From the NCBI GenBank assembly GCA_023105745.1, contig JALGQZ010000005.1, positions 2,705,501 through 2,769,500 on the forward strand: a stretch of DNA of 64,000 nucleotides, written 5' to 3'. This document shows positions 1-9,938 of the stretch, in pieces. Made by a program: the position numbers and the translations under genes. The notes beneath the pieces are model-generated. The model saw only the letters and a program-made list of their open reading frames with translations. It made no database searches and was not told the DNA's origin. The stretch comes from Austropuccinia psidii (taxonomy: Eukaryota > Basidiomycota > Pucciniomycetes > Pucciniales > Sphaerophragmiaceae). Numbering within the stretch: position 1 is the first letter of the stretch; every line of letters begins with the position of its first letter.

Positions 1-2
1 TG

Positions 3-1583
3 TACCCAGAGAGGGGGGTGGACTTCATCATCAAGAATCCTCAAAATCTTCATCAAGCTCTTAAGCAAGATGGAATTCAAGAGTCAAGATTCTTCTCAAT
101 CAAAGTGGAAATTTTCTCAGATTTAGTGGACAAGATTCAAAAAGAAGTATGGCAAGACAAAGACTATAAAGAAATACTCAAGCAACTAGCAAGAGGTGAA
201 TCAGTTCCAGATTATTCTCTTGAACCTCAAGCCAAGTTATTATTATTCAAAGACAGAGTGGTAATTCCAAGCAATGAAGAACTTCAACTCAATATTCTTC
301 AAAAGCGTCATGACTCACCATTGGCTGGCCATCCTGGCCAGGAGAAGACCCTCAAGCTCATCAAGAGGGATTTTTATTGGGCTGGCATGAATCAATTCAT
401 CAAGGACTATGTGTCCTCATGTCAGCAATGTTCAAGAAAAAAGAACATTCATCACAAGAAGTTTGGATTACTCAAGCCTCTTTCAATTCCATCTGGTCCT
501 TGGAATTCATTATCAATGAACTTTATCACCCAATTGCCACTGTCCAACAACTTTGATTCAATTTTAGTAGTTGTGGACAGATTCTCAAAAATGGCAATCT
601 TCATTCCAACTTATGGCACAATCACTGCTCTGGATTTAGCTCAAATATTCATTAGCCATGTATTTTCCAAGCATGGACTCCCAGTCAGTATTGTCAGTGA
701 TAGAGGATCCTTATTTGTTTCATCATTCTGGACTCAATTGTGTCAGCAGCTCAAGATATCAAGAGATCTTTCAACTGCCTTTCACCCTGAAACAGATGGA
801 CAGACAGAGAGGGTAAATCAGATACTAGAACAGTACCTTCGGATGTATGTCAGCTATCATCAAGATGACTGGTACACCTGGCTCCCTCTGGCTGAATTTG
901 CCTATAATAATGCAGAACATTCATCAACCAAGCAATCACCTTTTTTCACTATTTATGGAAGAAATCCCAGCTTTGACTCAATCCATATTTCTCAAGACTC
1001 ACCTGCTGGAAAGTTATCAACAAAACTCCAATCAGTACAGCAAGTTGTCAAAGAAGAATTAGATTCAGCAATAAGGAGATTCAAGAAGTATGCAGATAGA
1101 AATAGGGCAATTCCACCTGATTTCCAACCTGGGGACAAAGTATGGCTAGCTTCCAAGAACATCAAGACAACAAGACCCACCAAGAAATTATCAGAAAGAT
1201 GGTTGGGACCCTTTGAAGTTCTTAAGAAGATTGGCAGCCATGCATATCACCTCAAGTTGCCTCAGCAATGGAAGACAGTTCACCCTGTATTCCATGTGTC
1301 CTTATTAGAACCAGTCAAGCGTTCAACTATCCCAAATCGTCATCAATTGCCGCCACCACCAGTTTTAGTGGAAGAGCAAGAAGAATGGGAAGTGGCTCAG
1401 GTTCTGGACTCAAAACTCAAAAGAGGTAAATTATGGTATCTTGTAGAGTGGAAAGGATTCAGTGAAGACCCAGAAAGAACCACTTGGGAACCATCTTCCA
1501 ACCTTACCAACTCACCAGACCTTGTCAAGGATTTTCACTCATTGTATCCAGACAAGCCTGGTCCAAATACCTCAAGAGTTTGA
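3..1583 (+). CDS. Ty3/Gypsy Pol C-terminal part: integrase plus chromodomain (family A2, left-truncated by window)
   Basis: The frame is open from the left edge, so this is the 3' end of a longer pol. In order it shows an integrase zinc-binding region (two His near RHDSPLAGHPG, then CQQC), an rve-type integrase core, a basic C-terminal domain (PGDKVWLASKNIKTTRPTKK), and a C-terminal chromodomain (WEVAQVLDSKLKRGKLWYLVEWKGF), which is the hallmark of chromoviruses. Integrase would join element cDNA to the genome and the chromodomain would target chromatin. The later catalytic positions are visible (SDRGSLF and ETDGQTERVN). The first catalytic Asp is replaced: the motif reads SMNFITQLP, with AAC at 519-521, where the related copy at 55274 has MDFITQLP. 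The enzyme is therefore probably inactive although the frame is uninterrupted. Confidence 0.93.
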   Translation, partial: YPERGVDFIIKNPQNLHQALKQDGIQESRFFSIKVEIFSDLVDKIQKEVWQDKDYKEILKQLARGESVPDYSLEPQAKLLLFKDRVVIPSNEELQLNILQKRHDSPLAGHPGQEKTLKLIKRDFYWAGMNQFIKDYVSSCQQCSRKKNIHHKKFGLLKPLSIPSGPWNSLSMNFITQLPLSNNFDSILVVVDRFSKMAIFIPTYGTITALDLAQIFISHVFSKHGLPVSIVSDRGSLFVSSFWTQLCQQLKISRDLSTAFHPETDGQTERVNQILEQYLRMYVSYHQDDWYTWLPLAEFAYNNAEHSSTKQSPFFTIYGRNPSFDSIHISQDSPAGKLSTKLQSVQQVVKEELDSAIRRFKKYADRNRAIPPDFQPGDKVWLASKNIKTTRPTKKLSERWLGPFEVLKKIGSHAYHLKLPQQWKTVHPVFHVSLLEPVKRSTIPNRHQLPPPPVLVEEQEEWEVAQVLDSKLKRGKLWYLVEWKGFSEDPERTTWEPSSNLTNSPDLVKDFHSLYPDKPGPNTSRV

Positions 1584-2362
1584 TTTATGGTGCTTGGTGG
1601 GGAGAAGAAGTTATGAAAGTAAGTTCCTCTCCTGGCATGCACCTTTAAGGGGGTATTCTACCCATATGTTGTTGTAAGCATCACCTTGGCAACTTTGTGA
1701 GCACTTGTCAATTCTTTGGACAGGTTCAGGAAGCATACAACATCAATACCCTCCATTTGGACCTTATTAAGATATGGCCAAATAGTTTCTTTCTTTCTTT
1801 ATGTTTCATTTTCTTTCTTTATTATCATTTCATTTTATGCCAATCATCATAATTCAAGACATTCATTACTTCAAGTCATTTACGGCAATTCATTTCAGTA
1901 GTCATTTATGGCAATTCATTTCAGAAGGCATTTATGGCAATTTATTTCAGTCTTATGGTGCTTGGTGGGGAGTGGAAGTTATGAAAGTAAGTTCCATCTC
2001 CTGGTATGCATCCCTGAGGGTTCTACTTCTTGTAAAACATCACCTTGGCCACTCTGTGAGCATCAAATGCTTGGTTTTCATTTTTCAGACACTTCTTGGC
2101 CAGAATCAAGCAACTCACCACAAGAAGGACCAGCCATCAGGAATTTTTCTTTATTCCTTTCTTTACTCTCATTTTCTCTTATTCTTTCATTTTTTCTTTC
2201 TTTCTTTACTTGTATAATTTCCTTCTTTTATTTCTTTAAAGCAGCAGCATCCCCTCCCCAAATCATGTATTGGGAGGTTCCATTATCTTTTTATTTTTTA
2301 TTTTTTAGTAGTTGTAAGAGTGGGGATAGAAGTCAAACCAAACACAAACAAGGAAAAGGAAA
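1584..2362 (+). other. 3' non-coding region of family A2 with a duplicated module
   Basis: No coding is supported here. A module starting TATGGTGCTTGGTGGGGAG and containing GAAAGTAAGTTCC, then CATCACCTTGGC and GTGAGCA, occurs at about 1586-1709 and again at about 1954-2066. Pyrimidine-rich stretches separate the copies. The same module occurs twice downstream of the related pol at about 56348-56464 and 56620-56730, so it is a conserved part of this element family and not random sequence. Each copy holds a good 5' splice-site consensus (GTAAGT). Confidence 0.6.
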
Positions 2363-3657
2363 CTAGTTATCTTTACCCAAGTCATCAAAAGTTCTCTGGA
2401 AATCATTTATCAACTCATCTTCATACCAGGCAAATTTTGCAGCCATTTCTTCAGAAGCAGTACCTGGAATCGTCCTGTCATTGGCATACATAATCACCTC
2501 TCTGCTATTTCTATCAACTCTCCTGAGCAATCTGGCCACAGCATCTTGATTTTCACTAGCCGCGTTGGGATCTTCTCTGGTAACCCGGATAGGCCAACGT
2601 TCTCTTCTTTGGAAGACTTGGGCGGCAGGAAACGGCAAAGGGGATAATCCATCTCTTCTTCTGCTGGAGCTGGCCACAGGTTGGAGCTGACGGGAGGTGG
2701 TTATGGGTGAGTTTCTAGGCTGTTGAACTGGTGATGGTCTTACTGCTGGAATCAAGGCAGGCCTGGTGGTATGGGAAGTAGTTGGTGAAGGAGGAGGAAG
2801 GGTTGTAGGAATAGAGGCAAGCATTGGTTGAAAGGTTCTTGGAGTACTGGGAATGACTTGACTTTGGAATCTGGTGTTGGCAAGAGGTTGAGAGGAAGAA
2901 TTGCTGGATGGATGGCCACTTGAATGGGGAATAACTTGAACTTCTTCACCATCCAACTCATCACTTCCTTCAGCATCTGGATCTGATGGGGAATCAACAA
3001 TTCTCCTTAGCTTCTTCACTACTTTCACCACTCCATCAGCATTGGTCCTTGAAATGGGAATTTCTGAGCTGTAGTGGATGGGCCTACCACCAATCGGAAT
3101 GGGCCCTCCAACATTAGTCCACCTGGCCACATCCCTCTGCCTGGAACCAGTCACTACATCAAAATATCAGCATCAACTCAACCAAGAAATGCAAATCACT
3201 CACATTGAGAAAATCCAGAAGTGGCATCAGGGGTAGGTTCCTCAAGAATGGGGAATTCCTGCCCATAAGGCCCATCCTTCCTACTCCATAAGTGCCTCTT
3301 GACCTGGGACAAGGTTGATCCGGTACGGCGGCATGGCTTCTTCCCAATAAAGCAGAAATGGCATTTTGACGATCGAGGATTGTAATGTTGAAAGCAATCC
3401 TTCCCCCTGGCCAAACACTCAGTACAGGCAGGATCAAGAACTTCAACTGCTCTGAACCCATCATATGTTTGGGAGGGGTCAAAATGGCCAGAAGACGCCA
3501 TGGAGGGAGAAGACAATCGACTGAAGACGCCAGAACCATGAAGAACAGACGGTGGCGGTGCAGAAGGGGAAGATTCAGTGAGTTCAGTCAGTTTGGAACT
3601 CATAACTGAAGAAAGTGCAAGCAGAAGATTCAAGACGTCAGAATCAATCCACTCCAC
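2363..3657 (-). CDS. Antisense accessory gene of family A2 with Zn2Cys6-like cysteine cluster (two exons)
   Basis: The gene lies on the strand opposite pol, between the chromodomain and the 3' LTR. Exon 1 is 3657-3204 and exon 2 is 3153-2363. A 50-nt intron (GTGAGT...GATGTAG) joins them in phase across FSQ/LTGSRQRD, giving about 414 residues if the first ATG is used. Later ATGs (MSSKLTE, MASSGHF) are possible starts. Exon 1 carries six cysteines spaced C-X2-C-X6-C-X10-C-X2-C-X6-C (from CTECLARGKDC to CHFCFIGKKPC), which fits the spacing of fungal Zn(II)2Cys6 DNA-binding clusters. The middle is Pro/Ser-rich and probably disordered. The C-terminus is charged and helical (SREVIMYANDRTIPG to the end). 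A nucleic-acid-binding or regulatory role is inferred. It could also be a captured host gene. No equivalent lies beside the family-A element at 47361-58517. Confidence 0.72.
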
Positions 3658-4552
3658 ATCAAGAAAAAGAAATTTGACTCAAGGAACTGGGGCCATAACT
3701 CAATTATGCCCCACCTCAAAGCCTCTAAGGTGAATGTTCATACCCCTTTGGGGCTGAACTCATCACCCAGGGCCTCCCCTGCAACTTTGGGGAGGCCAGG
3801 ATCTTGATGGTCCTGGACCCCATCAATGGGTCCAGGCCATGTAGGGTAAAAAATGGGTAAGGGCCATTTCTGGACCCCTTGGTCACCCTGGGTCCCCAGC
3901 AAATTTGGGCCCAGGGGCTCTATTTTGGTCCTGGGGGCCTCCAATAGCCCCACGGACCGCGGACCGTAGGATCCCAAAACATCAAAAAGGCCTATTATGG
4001 CCAAAAAACCCAGAAAAATCAAAAATTGCCCTAGTCACCAAAACACCCAGCAAGGCCAAAAAGGCCATAAAAAGCAAGATACATCAAGATCACTCAAGAT
4101 GGAGGCCACAGTCCAAAACCCACTGGGAGGGCTGCCTGAGGCCAATTCCTTGGATCATGGGGACAAGACCCCTTGGAGGTTCATTGAATGGATTAAGTCT
4201 GGGCCAATGAGTACAAGTCATATACTCATTGGGCACCAATTTTTGAGCACAAGTGCTCAATGGCCTTTATTCTGGGATATATCCCAAGGCCACATCCCAA
4301 GACATGGTTGATTGAATCAAAAGAAAAGAATTGCATACTCTGGAAGGAATACTCACTCAAACTTGAAAAGAAAGGGGGGAATCAATTGAATTTGGCAGGG
4401 AAGAAGTATTGAAGGATTTTCAGGATAATGGTCAAGAGGAAAGAAAATTAAAACGAAAATTTTTTGAAAAAATGTGGGGATATTGGGATGCCACTCAACA
4501 GTGGCAGGGTATTATGGTGTTCAGGAGCTCACCAGTTTCAAGAGGGGGATAC
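3658..4552 (+). other. Non-coding stretch of A2 upstream of 3' LTR, ending in polypurine tract
   Basis: No convincing reading frame is seen. The part at about 3740-3960 is richer in G+C than its surroundings (runs of GGGGCC and GGCCTCCCC). On the minus strand this is the upstream region of the antisense gene and would hold its promoter. A purine-rich run (AAGAGGGGGATAC, 4540-4552) abuts the LTR and is the likely polypurine tract for plus-strand priming. The corresponding site in the other family-A copy is 57115-57128. Confidence 0.55.
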
Positions 4553-4790
4553 TGTAACAACCATCCATCAGGGGTAAGGGTATTCATTCATACACCCACT
4601 CAAACACCTCAAATCAGCAAATCCAGTATCTGCATCAGCAGTCAGTTTCAGCAATCTTCATTCTTAAACATGCATACAGTTTGGTACATCAATACAGCCT
4701 GTCAATACTTGTACAGGATGGATTCACCCAATACAGTTTCAATACACCAGTATGAAACTGTATGATCACTCCAATACACCACACCTCTTG

Positions 4791-4822
4791 TACAGGTCCT
4801 GTACAGCTGTACAGGACCTGTA
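4791..4822. promoter_or_regulatory. Perfect 32-bp palindrome in U3 of A2 LTR
   Basis: The sequence is a perfect inverted repeat centred between 4806 and 4807, each half reading TACAGGTCCTGTACAG on its own strand. It lies about 75-100 bp upstream of the TATA-like CATATA in the same LTR. Single CTGTACAG or TACAG half-sites are scattered nearby. This fits a dimeric transcription-factor site or a cruciform. The function is inferred. Confidence 0.6.
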
Positions 4823-4892
4823 TTGGCCAGACTCAATTCAACAATCAATTATTCTCATGAAAACTCTTCTCTGGATCAGGGCTGGGGATTCT

Positions 4893-4948
4893 CACATATA
4901 CCAGCCCCTCTTTCTCCCCCCCTGGGGACTTTTCCCCAGTTAATTAAT
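4893..4948 (+). promoter_or_regulatory. Core promoter, hairpin and probable RNA start of A2 LTR
   Basis: A TATA-like CATATA (about 4894) is followed by a G/C hairpin (CTGGGG...CCCCAG, 4922-4939) and AGTTAATTAAT (4938-4948). The same order and spacing occur at 7570-7619, 48353-48408 and 58091-58145 in LTRs that otherwise differ, so the block is under selection. AGTTAATTAAT is exactly complementary to the bases just inside the 5' LTR of the family-A element (48771-48781). The RNA start is inferred. Confidence 0.5.
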
Positions 4949-5315
4949 TTAGTTGATTTATTATTATCTGAATATTCTTACCCTTATATTTTGGGTATTA
5001 TATTTATTTAATCTTAAGTTAGTCTTTGCCCTTTTTCTTTCTTCGCCTGTACAGTATGAGTTGGGTGGCCATATCCTTATTAACCCTTCTCTTTCCATTC
5101 TGACAGGTTGAAACAGTGGACTTGGACTTGTTTGTGGTTGGCTCTTCTTTCTCTTACTCTTACTCTTTGTTGCTGCTTTCTTATTTTCATTCTTTAGTAA
5201 TTCATTATTCACACTCTTAAGTGTGTCCATTCTTATCTTACCCTTGAGCCCTCCATAAGTGAGTCCCAGTTTACTGAGTGCCAGGCCCTCTTCACTTCGA
5301 AGAGCCCCTGTGACA

Positions 5316-5738
5316 TAATCATAAAAGTGCATATATTCAGCTTAATTCCTTAAGTATTAACTTTAGAGAAATGACACAAAATTGTTTTATGTGTAGTATT
5401 TCATGGGGAATCCAATGGTGTATTTTATGTCACATGTTTTTTTCATTGGTTTCTGAGATAAAGAAGAATTTATGTCTTTTTAAGGCATTTTTACTTATTA
5501 CTCATTAGGTATTGACTTTAAAGATATGCCATAAAAATGATATATGTGTGTTTTATCTTGAGCAATATAATTGTGTAATTTATTTCACATGTCCATTTAT
5601 CAGAATATGAGTGAAATAGGCATTTATTCCTTTTTATGGTATTTTTACTCATTTTACGATCATTATTTAGAAGAATAATTATTGTAAAGTTTTTCTTGTG
5701 ACCTTTTTGGATATGTGGTCATATATCAAAGGCTCACA
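5316..5738 (-). repeat. Truncated family-B LTR (right part)
   Basis: From AAAGTGCATATATTCAG to the terminal GGCTCACA this matches the right-hand part of the LTRs at 20481-22502, for example the shared block GTGACC...GGATATGTGGTCATAT. It is more diverged than those copies. Its left part was separated by the A2 insertion and lies outside the window. Confidence 0.8.
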
Positions 5739-6563
5739 CAAATGGAAAAGTTTTCAGAACAAATTCAGAGAGAGCTTTACAAAATTGAATAATGAATAAC
5801 TAGACTCCAAGAAATTAACACCTTCAAACCTAGAACTACTTGTAATCTTCAAGAGGATTATAATAAGCTAGATAGAGCCTCACAATAGACAAATCAAGGA
5901 TCAAACCAAATTTTGGAGGAGAAAAATCACTCCAAAAGGGATGTGACACATCCAAGAAACTAAGAACCTTATAAGTAGTGTCTTGAAGATTCTAAAACAC
6001 TCAAATCCATTGACACTCATATGAAAATTCATATTAGAAATCACAAACTTATGAAACAATTACCAGGAGAGCCAAAACATGCACTCAAATGAAGATGCAA
6101 GAAAGCCTACACACTAGATGAAATGGCCTCAAACTTATAAGAAGTAATCAAAATGACAAATATTGGGAAATATTCCCCATATAAAGGCAACAATTTCAGA
6201 GAGAAACAGCCTTTCAAGGCTGAAAGTAAAGAAAAATCCAGAGCAAAGGTTGCAGAAGTACCTAAGAAAAGGAACTCTTGTAATAACTGTGGCTAAACAG
6301 ACCATTATTCCAAAAACTTTTCAAAGGTTACAAAAATTCTTGTAATTGAAGAAGTCCCAGGAGAAGAATCCCATACAGAAGGTTCTGGTTCTGACTCTAT
6401 AGGTAATTCCATAAGAGAAGACTCTGATGATGACCAAGATCTGATTGGGGGACACCTAGTGGATTAAAAATATTAAACTCAACTAGAAATTTGGGAAATA
6501 CAGTTGGAATCAGGTATGCCACAAGACACTACCAACAATAATATATGAAAAAATACAAAAAAC
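5739..6563 (+). pseudogene. Decayed gag of another Ty3/Gypsy family
   Basis: With several stops and frame changes, the + strand reads as a Gag C-terminal half. It includes TNIGKYSPYKGNNFREKQPF, then a zinc-knuckle remnant CNNCG-stop-TDHYSKNF in which the fourth ligand Cys is Phe, then an acidic stretch (GNSIREDSDDDQDLIG) and LEIWEIQLESGMPQD. This arrangement resembles the basic, zinc-knuckle, acidic layout of rust Gypsy Gag. The remnant ends abruptly at a family-A LTR. Confidence 0.6.
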
Positions 6564-9500
6564 TGTCACAACCATGGAGAATTACCCTCTTGGACCATTT
6601 TATGTCATATCAATTCCATATCAAATTTATGGAAATTTGGCCAAATTGGCCACTTCCACCTTTTTGGCCTTTTATGGCCAGCCTGGCCACTTCACCATAA
6701 TCAGGCCACTATTGGCCCCTTTCTGCCTTTAGGTACTTTTGGGAATTTCCCAGTAAACAGGGGAAATACAGTCCAAAAGGCTGTATTATGCTCTTTAAGC
6801 TTTAAATAAAGTGTTTGGCAATTTGCACATTTATTCACATTGTGCCATAATATGCTATTTTCCCATAAAATATTGGAAATATGCCCAAATGGCCATATTA
6901 AGCTATTTGAGGCTTAATTGCTATATTTGCACAAATACATTTTTTAGCCTTTACAGGCATGTTTTGGCCAAAAACACCCATCCTGCCTCTTAAAACACCA
7001 AACCCACATTTTTCCAATGTTTTTCAAGGCCATCCTCAAGAATACTTTTTGACAACCAGAAGTTCCATAAATGATGTTATAAACCATTATGCATCTTTTT
7101 TCTCAAGAAACCCAATGGTGACCAAATCAAGCAGGGAATAATTAAAATTCAAAAATACATTTCAGCCCCTATGGTGTAATATTTTCAGGAGTATTAATCA
7201 AGGCTCAAGCTCAGTATTTAATTCAATACCAATCACCTAAATCATCAGGTATTGGTTCTTTTTAAGTATGAAGTATTACCCCCAGGGAATAATTTCAGCT
7301 TCCATTTAAAGGAATATTCAAGAGGAAGTTTCAAATCAGTTTCCAAGTTTTAATGCTCCATCAAGCCACCTTGGAAATCACATTCATTTCAATACAGTCC
7401 TGCCCCATAGAGGTCTGTATTTCACCCATAGAGCCTTGGAAAATCATTCAAACCAATTAATTTCCCAATTTGGACAGGTGTAAATTTTCTTAAGGAGTAA
7501 ATACTGCTTCAAGGATTCCATACAGCCCAGTTGTCAGCCTCAAGGAGTCAAGCTCTAAACTTGTTGTATATGCCAGCATATCTTTCAAGCCTGGGGGGCT
7601 TTGACCCCAGTTAATTAATCCACCAGGATTGATTTTATCTTGATAGTGAATACTGATATTATTAAGTAAGTCATTTGCACCTATTTTCCTTCCTTTCAGT
7701 GGATATTGGTGGTCATATACTTTGATAATCCCATTTTTCTTTCTGGAAGTTTGAAGCAGTGAATAAAAGGAATTACTGGGTTTTCTATTTGGACATTGGA
7801 TTTCTTCCTTATTTTGCATCTCATCTTGTACTTGCATTATTCTTGTTTAAGAAATATATTATTTATTATTTATTCAATTCTTTGGAGTCTTCTTGTGAAC
7901 CTTTGAGATATTACCACATACCCAAAAAGGTCACAAGAAATATTTGAAATAATTATACATTAAAAATAATTACCTTAAAACTACAAAAATGCCATAAAGA
8001 GGCATAAAACTTGGTTTAACTTGAAAACCAACGAATAAAAATGTGAAATAAATTATACCATTGGATTCCTCATGGTAAAATACACATATACTATTTTTAT
8101 GGAATATCTGTAAAGTCAATATTTGATGAGTTATAAGTAATAATACCTTATAAAAAACAGGAATCCTTAATTATTTCAAATACAAATGAAGCAACATGTA
8201 AAGTAAATGGTACCATGAGATTTTCCATAAACTTCTACACATAAAACAATTAAGAAGTTAATCTCCAAAGTCAATAATTAAGGAGTTAAGCTGAATATAT
8301 GCACTTTTTTGGTCAACACATATATTCAAGGATCTTAGCTAATATCTTTTGAAATATACATGATAGATTGATGAGCCAAAAATAAAGTCACCACGTAATT
8401 ACTGTAGGAATACAGAAATGAACTTTATTTCACAAGTTATAAACAATGTTAAAACCTGTAAGGGATTATTGATTAAAATCAATAGAGCTGTTGACCACTT
8501 TGTTGTGAAAGTGGTCCAAACTTAGAAAAAAAGGAGACAGTTGGATCCTACTAGTTCATTTGTGAATAATTATGTATTTTTTATTACAATATTCAAGGTA
8601 TAACCCCTTGAAATCATGGTTTGAAGTTTAAAATATTAAATTTTGACAGAAAAGATGAGTTACAAGAAAAATCATCAAAACGAGAGTTTTGATGATGTAA
8701 TGGAATTTTATTGGAAGTTTAATAAGGACATTTGAAGCTATCAGAATTCATCCTCAGAATCGCTTTAGCGTGTTTAACTTCAAATTTATCAATGATCAAA
8801 GTTTAAGCTTAAATTTGATCATTTAAGATCTCACTGTAATCTTATTTTAAGTTTAACAGTAATATTAGTGATAAAACTGGTGAATAATATAAGAATATTA
8901 TTAATACTAATAAAATACACAAAGTTTAGGCTTCTTCCAACCCTATGATGTGATCAAACTTAGAGTTATAGTGATAACTCTAAATAATGGTGTAATTATG
9001 AGGTAAGATGGTTTGATCATGATGTAATCATCACCAAACCTTAAAATATTGATCAATTCTAGTAGAAAGCATCAGTACACGTCTACTAGAAGCCTGTTGG
9101 ACTCTAGGAGGGAGGTATTTACTATAAATAGAGCTCTTTTTACTCTGTTTTCCCCTCAGATGCTTACAAAACATTAAATCATTAAATAAAAAGGTAATTT
9201 CTTTATTCTTTATATATAAAACTTTTATATTATTAAAGACCAAAGTTAATCTTATTATAATCATCATCTCTGACGTGATTATTGCAATTATTTAATTTTT
9301 TTGTTTAAATTTCTCCTAAAAACCTCTATTCCACATAAAATCAAGAAAAATTGTATGTTCTCTTAAATTTTATTGTAACTACAATTTAAATAAGTTGTAT
9401 TTACATTTTTTTGGCATAAAATTATTCAAAATTATTATATTAAGCATTAAAAGTAGGTTATTTCTCTTATTATAATAATTTTTCTCTATTATTACTTTAA

Positions 9501-9938
9501 TAATTCTATAATTGATATAAATAGTATTTATATTAATTTATAACTTTAATATTAGTAATATTATTGTTATTAATTGTTTTTTATTAATAAAAAACAATTT
9601 TTTACGCCTTTATTATTTGTTGGTAACAATAATAAAGTGCTTTTAAATATATTAATTATCTTATATTAGTATATTTAATTATTATATTATTTCTTTATAC
9701 TATAAATTATATTATTATATTTATTTAATAATTATTTTACACCATAATTATAATTATTCTTTATTATTATAGTTATTTTTATCTTATTTATTTCATTTAT
9801 AAGGACATTCATAGTACAATAAGTAAAATATTAGTAATTTTTACTTATTGTTTCATAATCAAACCTTACACTTCTAAGTGAGCTTCCTGATTCCTGAGTG
9901 CCAGGCCACTATTGTTATTCCCAAGAGCCCCTGTGACA
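6564..9938 (+). repeat. Family-A solo LTR, interrupted by a family-B solo LTR
   Basis: The element starts TGTCACAACC and ends AAGAGCCCCTGTGACA. After removing 7894-9870 and one CTTCT copy, the sequence across the break (GGAGTCTTCT / AAGTGAGCTTCC) matches the intact family-A LTRs. Its U3 has many TGGCC motifs like the other copies, and 7591-7619 holds the conserved hairpin plus AGTTAATTAAT. The flanking 5-mers (AAAAC and GAGGA) do not match. The left flank is gag and the right flank is unrelated, which suggests recombination with a second element. Confidence 0.8.
7894..9870 (+). mobile_element. Family-B solo LTR with target duplication CTTCT
   Basis: A 1977-bp LTR runs from TGTGAACC to CCTTACA, in the orientation opposite to the B array at 20-40 kb. 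CTTCT directly precedes it (7889-7893) and follows it (9871-9875), which proves insertion. A TATA box (TATAAATAG, 9123-9131) marks the LTR promoter. Two inverted repeats also found in the array LTRs are present (8671-8696 and about 9572-9599). No internal region remains, so LTR-LTR recombination removed it. Confidence 0.9.

Larger units (their letters stand above)
4553..5315 (+). repeat. 3' LTR of family A2 element
   Basis: The LTR starts TGTAACA and ends TGTGACA, a near-perfect terminal inverted repeat, and follows a polypurine tract. It shares its last bases (GAGTGCCAGGCC, then AAGAGCCCCTGTGACA) with the LTRs at 6564, 47361 and 57129, so it belongs to the same superfamily, but it is only 763 bp and differs in U3. 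The sequence right after it (TAATC...) is the interior of a family-B LTR, so A2 inserted there. The matching left end is outside the window. Confidence 0.85.
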
